64,000 nt of DNA from the NCBI RefSeq assembly GCF_000471645.3, contig NZ_AWGA01000024.1:24001-88000 (forward strand), read 5' to 3'. This document shows positions 9,946 through 19,503 of the stretch, one piece after another. Every line of letters begins with the position of its first letter. The first letter of the stretch is position 1. The translations under genes and the position numbers were made by a program. The stretch is from Candidatus Schmidhempelia bombi str. Bimp (GTDB lineage Bacteria > Pseudomonadota > Gammaproteobacteria > Enterobacterales > Orbaceae). Under the pieces are notes generated by a model that did no database searches, was not told where the DNA came from, and worked only from the letters and a program-made list of their open reading frames with translations.

Positions 9946-10608
9946 TTACCTTTTATACTTTCTTTTAGCTGTTCGTTCCAATCTTGCTTTATCAATTAAT
10001 TGATCAATTATTTCAGCAATATTATGAATAGGGGTGTTTCTGCCATAAATAACTTCATAACGACCATCTACAAAAATGATTGGTACACCTGTGACACCAT
10101 ACTGAGCGCCCAAATTTTCCCCATCTTGTAATCGTTTATTTATTGCCGCTTGTGAATTTAAGGCTTTAGCCAAGCTATCTTGATTTACCCCGTGTTTACT
10201 AGCCCATGCTAAAAATGTATCAGTATCATAAAGTCGTTGGTTATGTTTGTGAACAGCTTCAAAAATAAGTGGTGTTAGTTTTTCTGCTCGTTTGTGACTG
10301 AGTTGTTGTAATGCATAATAGGTTTTGGCATAGGCCAGCCAACTTCTTTTACTTTTACTTTTAACAGGAATTCGTTGAAAGATAACATCTTTTGGCTTTT
10401 GGGCTAACCATTTCTGTATGGCTGGTTCCAATTTATAGGCATAAGGGCAGCCATAGGAGAAAAATTCTACAACGACAATGGCAGAATTTTTTTGTTTAAC
10501 CGGATGGTCTAATACTATGTAATCTTCATTTTCAACTATAGTCGCTTGTGCTGTAGAGATAAATCTGAATATTAATAATAGTGCAATAATAATATAGCGT
10601 AGTTTCAT
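9946..10608 (-). CDS. DsbA-family periplasmic protein with a CPYA active site (single cysteine)
   Basis: A 220-residue DsbA-fold protein. It has a signal peptide (residues 1-22, ending AQA), the beta strand and active-site segment VVVEFFSYGCPYAYKLEP at about 46-63, an inserted helical domain, and the cis-proline loop GVTGVPIIFVDG near residue 178. In E. coli DsbA the motif is CPHC; here it reads C-P-Y-A, so the resolving cysteine is missing, and the protein has no other cysteine. It cannot act as a normal thiol oxidase. It may be a monothiol variant, a chaperone-like paralogue, or a decaying gene. A good ribosome binding site (AAGGGTGAT) precedes ATG 10608. Confidence 0.85.
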   Translation of the reverse strand: MKLRYIIIALLLIFRFISTAQATIVENEDYIVLDHPVKQKNSAIVVVEFFSYGCPYAYKLEPAIQKWLAQKPKDVIFQRIPVKSKSKRSWLAYAKTYYALQQLSHKRAEKLTPLIFEAVHKHNQRLYDTDTFLAWASKHGVNQDSLAKALNSQAAINKRLQDGENLGAQYGVTGVPIIFVDGRYEVIYGRNTPIHNIAEIIDQLIDKARLERTAKRKYKR

Positions 10609-10909
10609 TTCATATCACCCTTAATTTGCTTAAATCAGTAGCCTGTATAAGCAAATTTTATTTTATAAATAATAGAAAAATAGGATTACATCTAATTAAC
10701 CTATACTAAGTTAAAAATAATCAGTGTATTGTAATATTAAAAATGGTTTATAATAAGTTATTTTAGCACTAAAAATAATCTAAAAGATTAAATTTATTTA
10801 CTAAGTTAACAATTATTTTTCAGTATTATGCATAAAATCAATATTTTCTTTTATGCGTTATCCTTCATAATTACTGAAAATAATATTCTTTTGATGGGAT
10901 AAAGAGAGT
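10609..10909. other. AT-rich intergenic region with a nested inverted repeat
   Basis: No coding potential. Near its right end are two nested inverted repeats: outer arms TTTTCAGTA (10817-10825) and TACTGAAAA (10872-10880), inner arms GCATAAAA (10830-10837) and TTTTATGC (10849-10856). They lie about 30 bases before the next gene and could form a leader structure. Confidence 0.45.
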
Positions 10910-11602
10910 ATGTTTAAAAAGATAGTATTTTATTGGGTATTAGGCTGTTTTAGTTGCAGCCTTCTGGCCAAAGAAAACCAACAGACCTGTTCGATTCAGC
11001 CTAATTATGACATTATTGTTATGGATTCGTCCATTGAATTTATTGTACATGATCATATCATGACATTAATGAATAATGGCAAAATAAAAATGGATGATCA
11101 ATACTATCTTATCGACAATGATAATAAGCAGAAAGTGATGACATTTTTAACGTATTTACGTACCGAATTACCAGCATTTAAACAACTGTCACATCAACAA
11201 TTAAATAGCGTGCATAATAATTTTGCCGTGGCTATTGAAAAACAATTAGGTAATGATGCGCATTTATTGACCTCTCTTAATCAATTATATACTGAACTAA
11301 ATCTAATGTTGGAAGACGTGATTCATAGCGATAATAATCAACTAATTTTTAAACATACGGCATTTAATTCGCTTAAAGAAAAAGGCAGAAGCAGTGCAGT
11401 ACGAATTTTTAAATCGGCATTAGCTGACAGCTTTTTTCATTTTAAAGTTTTTAAAGATTATTCAGCGATTAAAAAAATTAGTGCTAATGAATGGAAAAAA
11501 CAAAAACCAGAATTAAAAGCATTTAATCTACAAGTATGTAAAATGATTGAAGAAATTGATAAGCAATATAAACAATTAGCCGCGATTAGCTATATTAAGT
11601 AA
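10910..11602 (+). CDS. DUF2884 (YggN-like) exported protein
   Basis: A 230-residue protein with a signal peptide (residues 1-20, GCFSCSLLA before the cleavage site). The mature protein is mostly helical, with Cys at NQQTCSIQ and LQVCKMIEE that could pair. Layout and length fit DUF2884, the family of E. coli YggN (about 239 residues): a short beta-rich start describing NGKIKMDDQYYLID, then helices. Function is unknown, and the assignment rests on pattern and length, so it is moderate. It is a single gene with an AT-rich promoter region and a possible structured leader. Confidence 0.6.
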   Translation: MFKKIVFYWVLGCFSCSLLAKENQQTCSIQPNYDIIVMDSSIEFIVHDHIMTLMNNGKIKMDDQYYLIDNDNKQKVMTFLTYLRTELPAFKQLSHQQLNSVHNNFAVAIEKQLGNDAHLLTSLNQLYTELNLMLEDVIHSDNNQLIFKHTAFNSLKEKGRSSAVRIFKSALADSFFHFKVFKDYSAIKKISANEWKKQKPELKAFNLQVCKMIEEIDKQYKQLAAISYIK

Positions 11603-11736
11603 ACCGGCATTACTCGCTAGCCATAATATGAACAAGCAGCCTATGCTTATCATAACTAATGGGTAATTTATATTTTTAATTAGGATGAATACCTCCAATT
11701 TAACTAATTACTTTTTTCATAAGGGCAACGATAAAT

Positions 11737-12588
11737 ATGACAGCAAAAATTATTGACGGTAAAGCATTAGCACAACAGATACGCCTCCAAGTAAAACAAC
11801 GGGTTGAGCAACGTTTATCACAAGGTTTACGTGCACCTGGTCTGGCGGTGATCCAAGTCGGTGCTGATCCTGCATCCGAAATCTATGTTAGAAATAAACG
11901 CCGCGCTTGTGAAGAAGTTGGATTTATTTCCTATGCCTATGATTTTGAACAAGCGACGACAGAGCAACTCATCGAGCTCATTACCCAATTAAATACCGAT
12001 CCGCATATTGATGGGATCTTAGTGCAACTTCCGTTGCCTGATAATATTGATAAAACAAGCGTCCTAGAACACATTGATCCCAATAAAGATGTGGATGGTT
12101 TTCATCCTTATAATATTGGCCATTTATGTCAACGCGATCCTAAATTACGACCATGCACACCATATGGTATTGTAAAAATGTTAGCTTCTACGGGGATTGA
12201 ACTCTCTGGTTTAAATGCGGTAGTGGTAGGTGCATCCAATATCGTTGGGCGACCAATGGCATTAGAATTGTTATTGTTAGGCTGTACCACAACCGTTACT
12301 CATAGCCGTACGGTAGATTTGGCCGCACATATTGCTAACGCTGATATTGTGATTGCTGCGGTTGGAATACCTCATTTCGTTAAAGGTGAATGGATTAAAT
12401 CTGGTGCTATTGTCATTGATGTTGGCATTAACCGTTTACCTTCAGGTAAAGTTGTTGGCGACGTAGAATTTGACTCAGCCGCTTTGCGTGCAAGTTGGAT
12501 TACACCAGTACCAGGCGGCGTTGGGCCAATGACCGTTGCGACGCTAATTAGTAATACATTAGAGGCGTGTGAAAAATTTCACCATTAA
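11737..12588 (+). CDS. folD: Bifunctional methylenetetrahydrofolate dehydrogenase/methenyltetrahydrofolate cyclohydrolase
   Basis: FolD interconverts 5,10-methylene-, methenyl- and 10-formyl-tetrahydrofolate with NADP. The 283 residues show the catalytic Tyr/Lys segment [16 protein letters not shown], the folate-site motifs VQLPLP and [15 protein letters not shown], the nucleotide loop [16 protein letters not shown], and the family signature [13 protein letters not shown] near the C-terminus. Ribosome binding site AAGGGCAACG. It precedes ppiB and lpxH on the same strand, but a 137-base gap suggests its own unit. Confidence 0.97.
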   Translation: MTAKIIDGKALAQQIRLQVKQRVEQRLSQGLRAPGLAVIQVGADPASEIYVRNKRRACEEVGFISYAYDFEQATTEQLIELITQLNTDPHIDGILVQLPLPDNIDKTSVLEHIDPNKDVDGFHPYNIGHLCQRDPKLRPCTPYGIVKMLASTGIELSGLNAVVVGASNIVGRPMALELLLLGCTTTVTHSRTVDLAAHIANADIVIAAVGIPHFVKGEWIKSGAIVIDVGINRLPSGKVVGDVEFDSAALRASWITPVPGGVGPMTVATLISNTLEACEKFHH

Positions 12589-12725
12589 ACACCATTGGTG
12601 CAAGTTTATATCAATTAACGGTTAAATAAGCAAACAACGTGGTAAGACGCATAAAACAATGTTTTTAAATTGGTTTATGTATATAATATTAGCGATTTAG
12701 ATAAACAAAGCAAATAGAGGAAAAT

Positions 12726-13217
12726 ATGATCATTTTTCATACCAATAAAGGCGATATTAAAATTGAAACCTTTGATGACAAAGCACCACAAACGGTGAAA
12801 AACTTTATTGACTACTGTCAGGAAGGTTTTTATAACAATACTATTTTTCATCGTGTTATTGATGGTTTTATGATTCAAGGCGGAGGGTTTGAACCTGGTA
12901 TGAAACAGAAGAAAACCAAAGCGCCTATTAAAAATGAAGCGGATAATGGTTTGAAAAATGAACGTGGCACATTAGCGATGGCGCGTACGATGGATCCGCA
13001 TTCAGCAACGGCACAATTTTTTATCAATGTAAAAGATAATGATTTTCTTGATTACCGTTCACCTGATATGCATGGTTGGGGCTATTGTGTCTTTGCTAAA
13101 GTTATTGAAGGTATGGATGTGGTTGACACGATTAAAGGTGTCAAAACTGGTCGCAGTGGTATGCATGCCGATGTACCTGTTGAAGATATTATTATTGAAA
13201 ATGTAACCATTGTTTAA
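12726..13217 (+). CDS. ppiB: Cytoplasmic peptidyl-prolyl cis-trans isomerase B (cyclophilin)
   Basis: A cyclophilin of 163 residues, one shorter than E. coli PpiB, without signal peptide. Active-site motifs are present: [15 protein letters not shown] (catalytic Arg and Gln), ATAQFFINV and the [16 protein letters not shown] segment. It starts after a good ribosome binding site (AGAGGAAA) and is followed 15 bases later by lpxH, the pairing seen in E. coli. Confidence 0.96.
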   Translation: MIIFHTNKGDIKIETFDDKAPQTVKNFIDYCQEGFYNNTIFHRVIDGFMIQGGGFEPGMKQKKTKAPIKNEADNGLKNERGTLAMARTMDPHSATAQFFINVKDNDFLDYRSPDMHGWGYCVFAKVIEGMDVVDTIKGVKTGRSGMHADVPVEDIIIENVTIV

Positions 13218-13232
13218 GGTAGGCCCAACGCG

Positions 13233-13946
13233 ATGTTACGTTATTTTATTGCTGATATCCATCTTAATGAGTCTGAGCCAGAAATCTTAGCTTATTTTGA
13301 GCGTTTTTTGCAACAATTACCGGATCATTGCGAGCTTTACATCTTAGGGGATTTATTTGATTATTGGATCGGTGATGATGCCATCACTGATCTTCATATC
13401 AGTATTGCCAACCAGATAAAATCACTTACCCGTCGCGGTATTCGCACTTTTTTTATGGTGGGTAATCGCGATTTTTTGTTAGGTAAGAATTATGCGAAGC
13501 TGAGTGGGATGACGCTATTACCTGACATTCATATTATTACCCATCAACATAAACGTCTTATGATTATGCACGGCGATCTGCTCTGTACGGATGATAAAGG
13601 TTATCAGCGATTACGTCGTATTTTACATTGTGGGTTATTACAAAAGTTATTTGGTTTTTTACCCGTTTGGGTTCGTAATAAAATTGCGGCGCGTATGCGT
13701 GAGCGCAGTCAACGATCTAATGCCAATAAAAGTTTGCAAATTATGGATGTCAATCAGAAAACAGTAGATGAAATAATGCTTCATTACCAAGCGGATATTT
13801 TAATTCACGGGCATACGCATCGACCTGCACATATTCAATCGTTATTAGAGGCGAAAAACGTAGAGCGGTTTGTGCTGGGGGCTTGGCATGATAAAGCCGA
13901 TTATGTTGTCGCTGATGATACCATTATTATGCTTAAATTACGTTAA
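13233..13946 (+). CDS. lpxH: UDP-2,3-diacylglucosamine diphosphatase
   Basis: LpxH hydrolyses UDP-2,3-diacylglucosamine to lipid X and UMP in lipid A synthesis, as a peripheral membrane Mn-dependent metallophosphoesterase. The 237-residue protein shows the metal-binding motifs DIHL near residue 8, GDLFDYWIGDD (about 41-51), GNRDFLLG (about 79), MHGDLLCTDD (about 114) and HGHTHRPA (about 195). Translation is probably coupled to ppiB. The organism therefore makes lipid A by the gammaproteobacterial route. Confidence 0.96.
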   Translation: MLRYFIADIHLNESEPEILAYFERFLQQLPDHCELYILGDLFDYWIGDDAITDLHISIANQIKSLTRRGIRTFFMVGNRDFLLGKNYAKLSGMTLLPDIHIITHQHKRLMIMHGDLLCTDDKGYQRLRRILHCGLLQKLFGFLPVWVRNKIAARMRERSQRSNANKSLQIMDVNQKTVDEIMLHYQADILIHGHTHRPAHIQSLLEAKNVERFVLGAWHDKADYVVADDTIIMLKLR

Positions 13947-14244
13947 CTGATTTTACCCGCTAACAATCTACTATTGACCTTCATTAAGCGTTAACCAAGG
14001 TTGTTGCTATAGCAGATTGAAAAAATAATCACTTTATCTACTTAAAACAATACGTATATACTAGAGTACCATTTTAATAATGGTGATTAATTTATATCAA
14101 CAGTTATATTAACGCTGCGGTTATATATCGCATATGTATTTAATCTAGCTTCTTTTTTCAGCACTATTTTCTTATTTTGTAAGTAGGGCTTATAGTGGAT
14201 AGTAAAATATTAATGATGATCGGTTGATGTAAGTCTCGATAATA

Positions 14245-15135
14245 TCAATCCACGCAGTCTAATTTTTGCCAAAACGCGGCAATAATTTTATTAGCAAGTT
14301 GTTTTTTTTGTACACAAACCCCAATATCAAAACAAGTAATCGCATTGGTTGGCCATTCAATTATTCTTTGCTGAATACGTTCTGGACAATTCTCAACCAC
14401 TACTTTAGGTAAAAAAGCAACACCACAACCTAATGCCACCATTGGTGCAATCGCTTCATGACCAGCGACCGTTGCATAGATATAAGGTTGATACAATTTT
14501 TGTTGCGTAAACCAACGATCGATTTTACGGCGACTTGGACCATGTTGCGGCAAAATAAACGGGATGTGTTTCCAATCAGGTTTAGGGTGATGGAGCCGTT
14601 CACTAAAATAGGTTCGTAATTTGGGAATATAAAGGGCCATTTCTATTTCGCCAATCTTGGTAAATTCAATTCCTGCCGGTAACTGTTTAGGACGACCAGC
14701 AATCACTAAATCTGCTTCATTATTTTGGATTTTCATCACCGCATCAGCGGCATCACCGGTTGTTAATGTGATGTCGACGGCTGGATAACTAGCACGAAAT
14801 GAATCTAAAATTTCAGGCAGATGACTATAAGCAGCAGTAACTGAACAGAAAAGCCGTAACTCTCCGACTAAATGTGTTGCGTTAGCTTTAAACGTCTGTT
14901 CCAGTTGTTTATAACTTTGTATGGTTTGATTCGCAAACAGCTTGAAAATCATCCCTGCTTCGGTAATTTGTACTGTTCGATTATCACGAATAAATAAGCT
15001 TTGTCCTAATTTCTGTTCTAAACGTTGGATTTGCCGCGACAAGGTAGAAGGGCTTATATAGTTTGCTTTTGCTGTTGTATTGAAATTATGAGTTTCACAT
15101 AAGTGTAAAAAGAGGTGTAAATCACGTATCTTCAT
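14245..15135 (-). CDS. ilvY: LysR-type activator of ilvC
   Basis: IlvY is the LysR-family activator of ilvC that senses acetolactate/acetohydroxybutyrate. I place the start at ATG 15135 (296 residues), where MKIRDLHLFLHLCE aligns with the family start; an extension to 15210 would add 25 residues without homology. The helix-turn-helix is around residues 15-40 (SPSTLSRQIQRLEQKLGQ). The effector domain keeps ELRLFCSVTAAYSHLPEILD and GHEAIAPMVALGCGVAFLP, typical of IlvY rather than other LysR proteins. It is divergent from ilvC, so regulation from the shared 161-base region is expected. Confidence 0.95.
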   Translation of the reverse strand: MKIRDLHLFLHLCETHNFNTTAKANYISPSTLSRQIQRLEQKLGQSLFIRDNRTVQITEAGMIFKLFANQTIQSYKQLEQTFKANATHLVGELRLFCSVTAAYSHLPEILDSFRASYPAVDITLTTGDAADAVMKIQNNEADLVIAGRPKQLPAGIEFTKIGEIEMALYIPKLRTYFSERLHHPKPDWKHIPFILPQHGPSRRKIDRWFTQQKLYQPYIYATVAGHEAIAPMVALGCGVAFLPKVVVENCPERIQQRIIEWPTNAITCFDIGVCVQKKQLANKIIAAFWQKLDCVD

Positions 15136-15250
15136 TCTATAGCCCCTTAATTCGGTAAGAAGTAGTGCATTTTTTGCAACATAGTATGCTAAATATATCA
15201 ATTTAAGCAATATTAAATTGTGTGTATGATGGTAATGAGTTTCAAAAGTG

Positions 15251-15277
15251 GAGGTTAATCACCATAACCTCTTTTTT
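15251..15277 (+). promoter_or_regulatory. Terminator-like hairpin in the ilvC leader
   Basis: Perfect 7-bp stem GAGGTTA / TAACCTC with a seven-base loop, immediately followed by TTTTTT (15272-15277). It ends 20 bases before the ilvC start, between the ilvC promoter region and its ribosome binding site. The shape is that of an intrinsic terminator or attenuator. A ten-codon frame from ATG 15226 ends within the hairpin's left arm. Whether it controls ilvC is not known. Confidence 0.55.
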
Positions 15278-15296
15278 ATTGCAGGAAGGGGAAAAA

Positions 15297-16775
15297 ATGT
15301 CTAACTATTTCAATACATTAAATTTACGTCAACAATTGGCGCAATTGGGTAAATGTCGATTTATGGCGCGTGATGAATTTACCGCGGGCGCAGACTATCT
15401 TAAAGGAAAAAAAATTGTCATTATTGGTTGTGGTGCCCAAGGGCTTAACCAAGGGTTAAATATGCGCGATTCTGGTCTAGATATCGCTTATGCTTTACGA
15501 CCAGAGGCAATAAGTGAAAAACGTTTATCTTGGCGTCAAGCGACAGAAAACGGTTTTAACGTCGGCACTTATGAGGAATTGATTCCAACGGCTGATTTAG
15601 TGATTAATCTTACGCCAGATAAACAGCATTCAGCTGTAATACAAGCGATACAACCTTTAATGAAACAAGGTGCCGCTTTAGGTTATTCTCATGGATTTAA
15701 TATTGTTGAAGTCGGCGAAACAATACGTAAAGATATTACGGTGGTCATGGTGGCGCCAAAATGTCCGGGAACCGAAGTGCGTGAAGAGTATAAACGCGGT
15801 TTTGGCGTACCTACTTTAATCGCAGTTCATGCTGAAAATGATCCAAAAGGGGAAGGTCTAGCAATAGCTAAAGCTTGGGCATCCGCAACAGGTGGCGATC
15901 GGGCTGGCGTATTAGAATCGTCTTTTATTGCCGAAGTCAAATCTGATCTTATGGGCGAGCAAACTATTTTATGTGGTATGCTGCAAGCTGGTTCAATATT
16001 ATGTTTTGAAAAGTTAGTTGCTGATGATATTGATCCGGCTTATGCGGGTAAATTGTTGCAATTTGGATGGGAAACCATTACCGAAGCGCTAAAACAAGGC
16101 GGTATTACTTTAATGATGGATCGTCTTTCTAATCCTGCTAAATTACGGGCCAATGCGTTGGCGGAAAAATTAAAAGTTATTTTACGTGATCTGTTCCGTA
16201 AACATATGGATGACATTATTTCTGGTGAATTTTCCGCGACAATGATGGCGGATTGGGCTAATAATGATGCTAATCTATTAAATTGGCGTAAGCAAACTCA
16301 AGAGACCGCCTTTGAAAAGGCACCGCAATACCATGGGAAAATTGATGAACAGACCTATTTTGATCAAGGTGTAGTGATGGTTGCAATGGTGAAAGCGGGT
16401 GTTGAGCTGGCATTTGAAACCATGTTAGAGTCAGGTATTTTAGCGGAATCTGCTTATTATGAATCATTACATGAGTTGCCACTAATCGCGAATACCATTG
16501 CGCGTAAACGTTTATATGAAATGAATGTCGTTATTTCTGATACCGCAGAATATGGTAATTATTTATTTGCAAATGCCGCAATTCCATTATTACGTGAAAA
16601 ATTTATGCCCTTATTACAACAAGGTGACTTAGGTAAAGCACTTACGCAAACTCAGATTGATAATACGCAATTGCGTATCGTTAATGAAGCTATTAGTCAT
16701 CATCCAATTGAACAAGTAGGACGAAAATTACGTCGTTATATGACAGCAATGAAACGTATCAATGTTGCAAGTTAA
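15297..16775 (+). CDS. ilvC: Ketol-acid reductoisomerase (class II)
   Basis: IlvC converts acetolactate or acetohydroxybutyrate to the dihydroxy acid with NADPH and Mg in branched-chain amino acid synthesis. The start at ATG 15297 follows a strong ribosome binding site (AGGAAGGGG) and gives 492 residues, the long class II form of enterobacteria. The nucleotide loop is [18 protein letters not shown]. The metal and catalytic regions include [21 protein letters not shown] and [12 protein letters not shown], followed by the duplicated C-terminal knotted domain. Upstream in-frame codons from 15222 are leader sequence. Confidence 0.97.
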   Translation: MSNYFNTLNLRQQLAQLGKCRFMARDEFTAGADYLKGKKIVIIGCGAQGLNQGLNMRDSGLDIAYALRPEAISEKRLSWRQATENGFNVGTYEELIPTADLVINLTPDKQHSAVIQAIQPLMKQGAALGYSHGFNIVEVGETIRKDITVVMVAPKCPGTEVREEYKRGFGVPTLIAVHAENDPKGEGLAIAKAWASATGGDRAGVLESSFIAEVKSDLMGEQTILCGMLQAGSILCFEKLVADDIDPAYAGKLLQFGWETITEALKQGGITLMMDRLSNPAKLRANALAEKLKVILRDLFRKHMDDIISGEFSATMMADWANNDANLLNWRKQTQETAFEKAPQYHGKIDEQTYFDQGVVMVAMVKAGVELAFETMLESGILAESAYYESLHELPLIANTIARKRLYEMNVVISDTAEYGNYLFANAAIPLLREKFMPLLQQGDLGKALTQTQIDNTQLRIVNEAISHHPIEQVGRKLRRYMTAMKRINVAS

Positions 16776-16789
16776 TATGTTATTGCATT

Positions 16790-16815
16790 AAAAAGGCGCG
16801 TTTAAGCGCCTTTTT
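16790..16815 (+). terminator. Rho-independent terminator of ilvC
   Basis: Stem AAAAAGGCGC / GCGCCTTTTT with a six-base loop, starting 15 bases after the ilvC stop codon. Confidence 0.92.
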
Positions 16816-17163
16816 AATGGAATTCGGTAATAGCAATCATCAGTTGGGTACAGCGATGAATCGACATCATCCCCCATTTTATGGGGATCGCACCCGATAT
16901 TCATATCCGCTTAAATAGGTTTTTATTTTAATCAAATAAGTGATAAAAAAGTCGACGTCCAGCTAAAAATAGCGATGTTAATTTTTTGTAATAAACAGAA
17001 GCATAAGGCATAATATATAAATCTAACTTATTGATTGATTTAGTAATGATGGTTTATTAACATAATTAAATGTTCAATAAATAGTCTGGATCTTTATTTT
17101 TTCTGTGGTATGTGGTAAATTGCGCCAAAAACTAATCCTATACATAGAGTAATAAGAATAATA
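16816..17163. other. Noncoding region between ilvC and zapC
   Basis: No credible gene. The only structure noticed is a short hairpin, CCCCAT TTT ATGGGG, at 16872-16886. The right half is very AT-rich and should hold the zapC promoter, but no clear -35/-10 pair stands out. Confidence 0.5.
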
Positions 17164-17751
17164 ATGAATGTGAGACCAACGGAAAATTGGTATTGGTATT
17201 TTGATCATAACCTCGATTCACTAATGTTGAATCTTTCGCAGGATATGGTGTTTCGTTCTCGTTTTACAAAAAAAATGTTAGTTGATGATGGGTTTATTGA
17301 GACTCGTTTTTCTATTGCTGATGCCGCTACTTATTACCAATTTTATGAAAACTGTGACTCATTTTTATTACCAGAGCCGTATAAGGTTCAGCTAGTTCTT
17401 AATGCCATTGCTGCACGTAATTACCTCAAGCCCCAAATGCCAAAGAGTTGGTACTTCTTGCCGCAAGCGACCCCCTATATGCCCGACATCGGCGAAGCGG
17501 TTTGTGTACAATTATGTGAGAATCATCAATTTATTGATCTACTAACTATCGATATCAGCGATAACGCTACATTGTGTGTTATTGCACAGAAAAGTGCGCC
17601 TTTAGCGGGGAAAACAGTGATCTTAGGTGATGTCATTAAAATTATGCATGACAGATTAATCCCTAAACGCTATGTTTCTGATATATTCAATCGTCAGGCT
17701 AAAGAGGAAGATAATTGGATAGTAAACGATAGTGTAAGCCACGTTTTCTAA
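17164..17751 (+). CDS. zapC: Cell division protein ZapC
   Basis: ZapC (YcbW) binds FtsZ and promotes lateral association of filaments at the division ring. The 195-residue protein begins with the family pattern NWYWYFDHNLDSLMLNLSQDMVFRSRF, and its centre holds VLNAIAARNYLKPQMPKSWYF; both align well with E. coli ZapC from memory. The C-terminus has GDVIKIMHDRLIPK followed by a tail about 15 residues longer than in E. coli. Facing ycbX is also the E. coli neighbourhood. With zapB at 29.7 kb and matP at 56.7 kb, it indicates an enterobacterial-style Z-ring positioning system. Confidence 0.92.
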   Translation: MNVRPTENWYWYFDHNLDSLMLNLSQDMVFRSRFTKKMLVDDGFIETRFSIADAATYYQFYENCDSFLLPEPYKVQLVLNAIAARNYLKPQMPKSWYFLPQATPYMPDIGEAVCVQLCENHQFIDLLTIDISDNATLCVIAQKSAPLAGKTVILGDVIKIMHDRLIPKRYVSDIFNRQAKEEDNWIVNDSVSHVF

Positions 17752-17794
17752 CAACTATGCCAACGACTATGGTTGAGGTTGTCTTCTTCTATTT

Positions 17795-18904
17795 TCAATC
17801 AATTTTTATATCCCCTTCAGGAATACAGCTACAAGCTAAAATCTGCTGGTTGCTTTGGATAGCATTGCTGGTTAACGGTTTTATTTTACCGGCGATTAAT
17901 CGAATGCGACATTTGCCACATAAACCGACACGGCATGAATAAGGTATACTTATATTGTGATGTTCTAATTGTTCTAGTAATGTTTGTTCGGTATTGCCTA
18001 TAAATGCTTGTTGATGGTACTCAATTGTTATTGGTTGTGAAGGTTGTCCCTGTGGTGTTTTTATTGGGGCTGTCTCCGTTTTAATAATATATGGTTTAGC
18101 GGGTTTTGTTGCTAATAGTTCCACTTTATCACCAACATGTAAAATACCTTCATTGAGCGCAACCATATTAATACCAAAATCAATCTCTCCTTGTTCATCA
18201 CGACGAAAGGTTGATAGTACACTAAGGGGTTCTTTATTTGGTTCTGGCTGAGCCGTTTTAACGTTAACCGTAGTAAGAACACAGCGCGAACAAGGTTTAG
18301 TGACTTCAAATATGATCTTACCTATTTTAATTGTTTTCCAACTATCTTCAGCGAAAGCGGGTGCGCCATCAATAATAATGTTTCCACGGAATTGAGATAT
18401 AGCGAGTGATTGACGACAACGCCGATCCACTTCATCAAAGGAAGATCGATTTAATAGGAGATAAGGGTAGCCATCGGCAAAGGAAAGCGGTAAGGTTGGA
18501 TAATGTTTAACCCGGCGGGTTGACGCATGTCCTAGCCAGCGTAATTGGACATCACGCTGTAAATAATCACTAAACCAACGATTAACGTTAATGGAAGCAA
18601 TATGTGAATAAAAATAGTTTCCCCAAACATTTGTCAATTCTAACTGGCTTGAAAATTCATTATAATTAACCACAATAGCCGATTTATTCGGCGCGGTAAC
18701 AATTAATCCAGTGTGAGTAAGTTTGGGGGTTAACAATAATAGCTGTGGGTATTGTCTCGCGGTAATAAACGTCCCATCTAACTGGCTAAGCATAAATTGT
18801 CGGTCAAATTCAAAACCACTTTCATTTACCTTGGCTTGCATCAGATTTAAACCTTGCATGGATTTAATAGGGTAAATGGATAGCTGTGAAAGGGTCATCG
18901 TCAT
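17795..18904 (-). CDS. ycbX: MOSC and 2Fe-2S ferredoxin domain protein YcbX
   Basis: YcbX belongs to the molybdenum-cofactor sulfurase C-terminal (MOSC) family and reduces N-hydroxylated base analogues and similar compounds. Residues 1-120 are the MOSC N-terminal beta-barrel (LSQLSIYPIKSMQGL), and 120-265 the MOSC domain with the cofactor-binding Cys in VTKPCSRCVLTTV. The last 85 residues are a plant-type ferredoxin with cluster ligands in YSCRVGLCGKCRIRL and ILACSC. The 369 residues equal the E. coli length. In E. coli zapC and ycbX are also neighbours. The molybdate transporter at 34-36 kb supplies the metal this protein needs. Confidence 0.93.
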   Translation of the reverse strand: MTMTLSQLSIYPIKSMQGLNLMQAKVNESGFEFDRQFMLSQLDGTFITARQYPQLLLLTPKLTHTGLIVTAPNKSAIVVNYNEFSSQLELTNVWGNYFYSHIASINVNRWFSDYLQRDVQLRWLGHASTRRVKHYPTLPLSFADGYPYLLLNRSSFDEVDRRCRQSLAISQFRGNIIIDGAPAFAEDSWKTIKIGKIIFEVTKPCSRCVLTTVNVKTAQPEPNKEPLSVLSTFRRDEQGEIDFGINMVALNEGILHVGDKVELLATKPAKPYIIKTETAPIKTPQGQPSQPITIEYHQQAFIGNTEQTLLEQLEHHNISIPYSCRVGLCGKCRIRLIAGKIKPLTSNAIQSNQQILACSCIPEGDIKID

Positions 18905-19503
18905 AATAAATAAACGCCAATACCAAAATAATGTTATGAAATTATCGTGATCAATTAAGTTGTTTGTGTTGTCATCTCTGCTTTGGATTTATTCGCTATA
19001 TGTTTTTTCGATAAAAATATAGCAATATCTCAAAATCAGTTTATACCTTTTAAACATGCTTACTTAGGTATATGTTTAATTTTAAACCACTGTTTGTCAT
19101 TTTAGCTAGTTTAAATAATAAAATATCAAAGAGTATTCATCCATCTAGCTATGTTTATAGGTTGCTTTAATTATGCTGCTGAATAAATTTTCTATTATTA
19201 CTATGCCACCATTTATTAATGGTTTAGATAAATATTAAAGGATCAATATCAACTCTTTTGCTGTTTATACTAATAGTGCTGTGATGGTTTTCTGTTTATC
19301 TTATCTATTTGCTGCTCTGTTTCGATAAAAAAGCGCTCTTTATATATTGTGATAAATATAAAACGATGATGTAAAAGCCGTTATAAACAGTTTTTACATC
19401 ATCAGTTAAAATTATTTTACTGTGATTGACTTATCTAGTATATCAGTATGTTGAAAGCATTATCAAAGTAATAAGATTAATGGTACTTAAAAGATAATGA
19501 ATT
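18905..19503. other. 599-base AT-rich gap between ycbX and hemY
   Basis: No gene is supported; rlmL, which follows ycbX in E. coli, is absent. A 32-codon frame at about 19072 has no homology signal. An inverted repeat near 19365-19403 is listed separately. Confidence 0.5.
19365..19403 (-). terminator. Hairpin downstream of the hem operon
   Basis: Perfect 12-bp inverted repeat GATGATGTAAAA (19365-19376) / TTTTACATCATC (19392-19403), about 100 bases beyond the hemY stop on the minus strand and followed there by GTTTTATATTT. Plausible terminator of the long minus-strand unit ending with hemY. The T tract is imperfect. Confidence 0.5.

Noticed and set aside
12675-12878. Minus-strand frame at the start of ppiB
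   Set aside because: It overlaps a well-supported gene in the opposite strand and has no protein-like pattern.
19072-19170. 32-codon frame in the ycbX-hemY gap
   Set aside because: Very short, AT-driven composition, no homology signal and poor spacing of the possible ribosome binding site.
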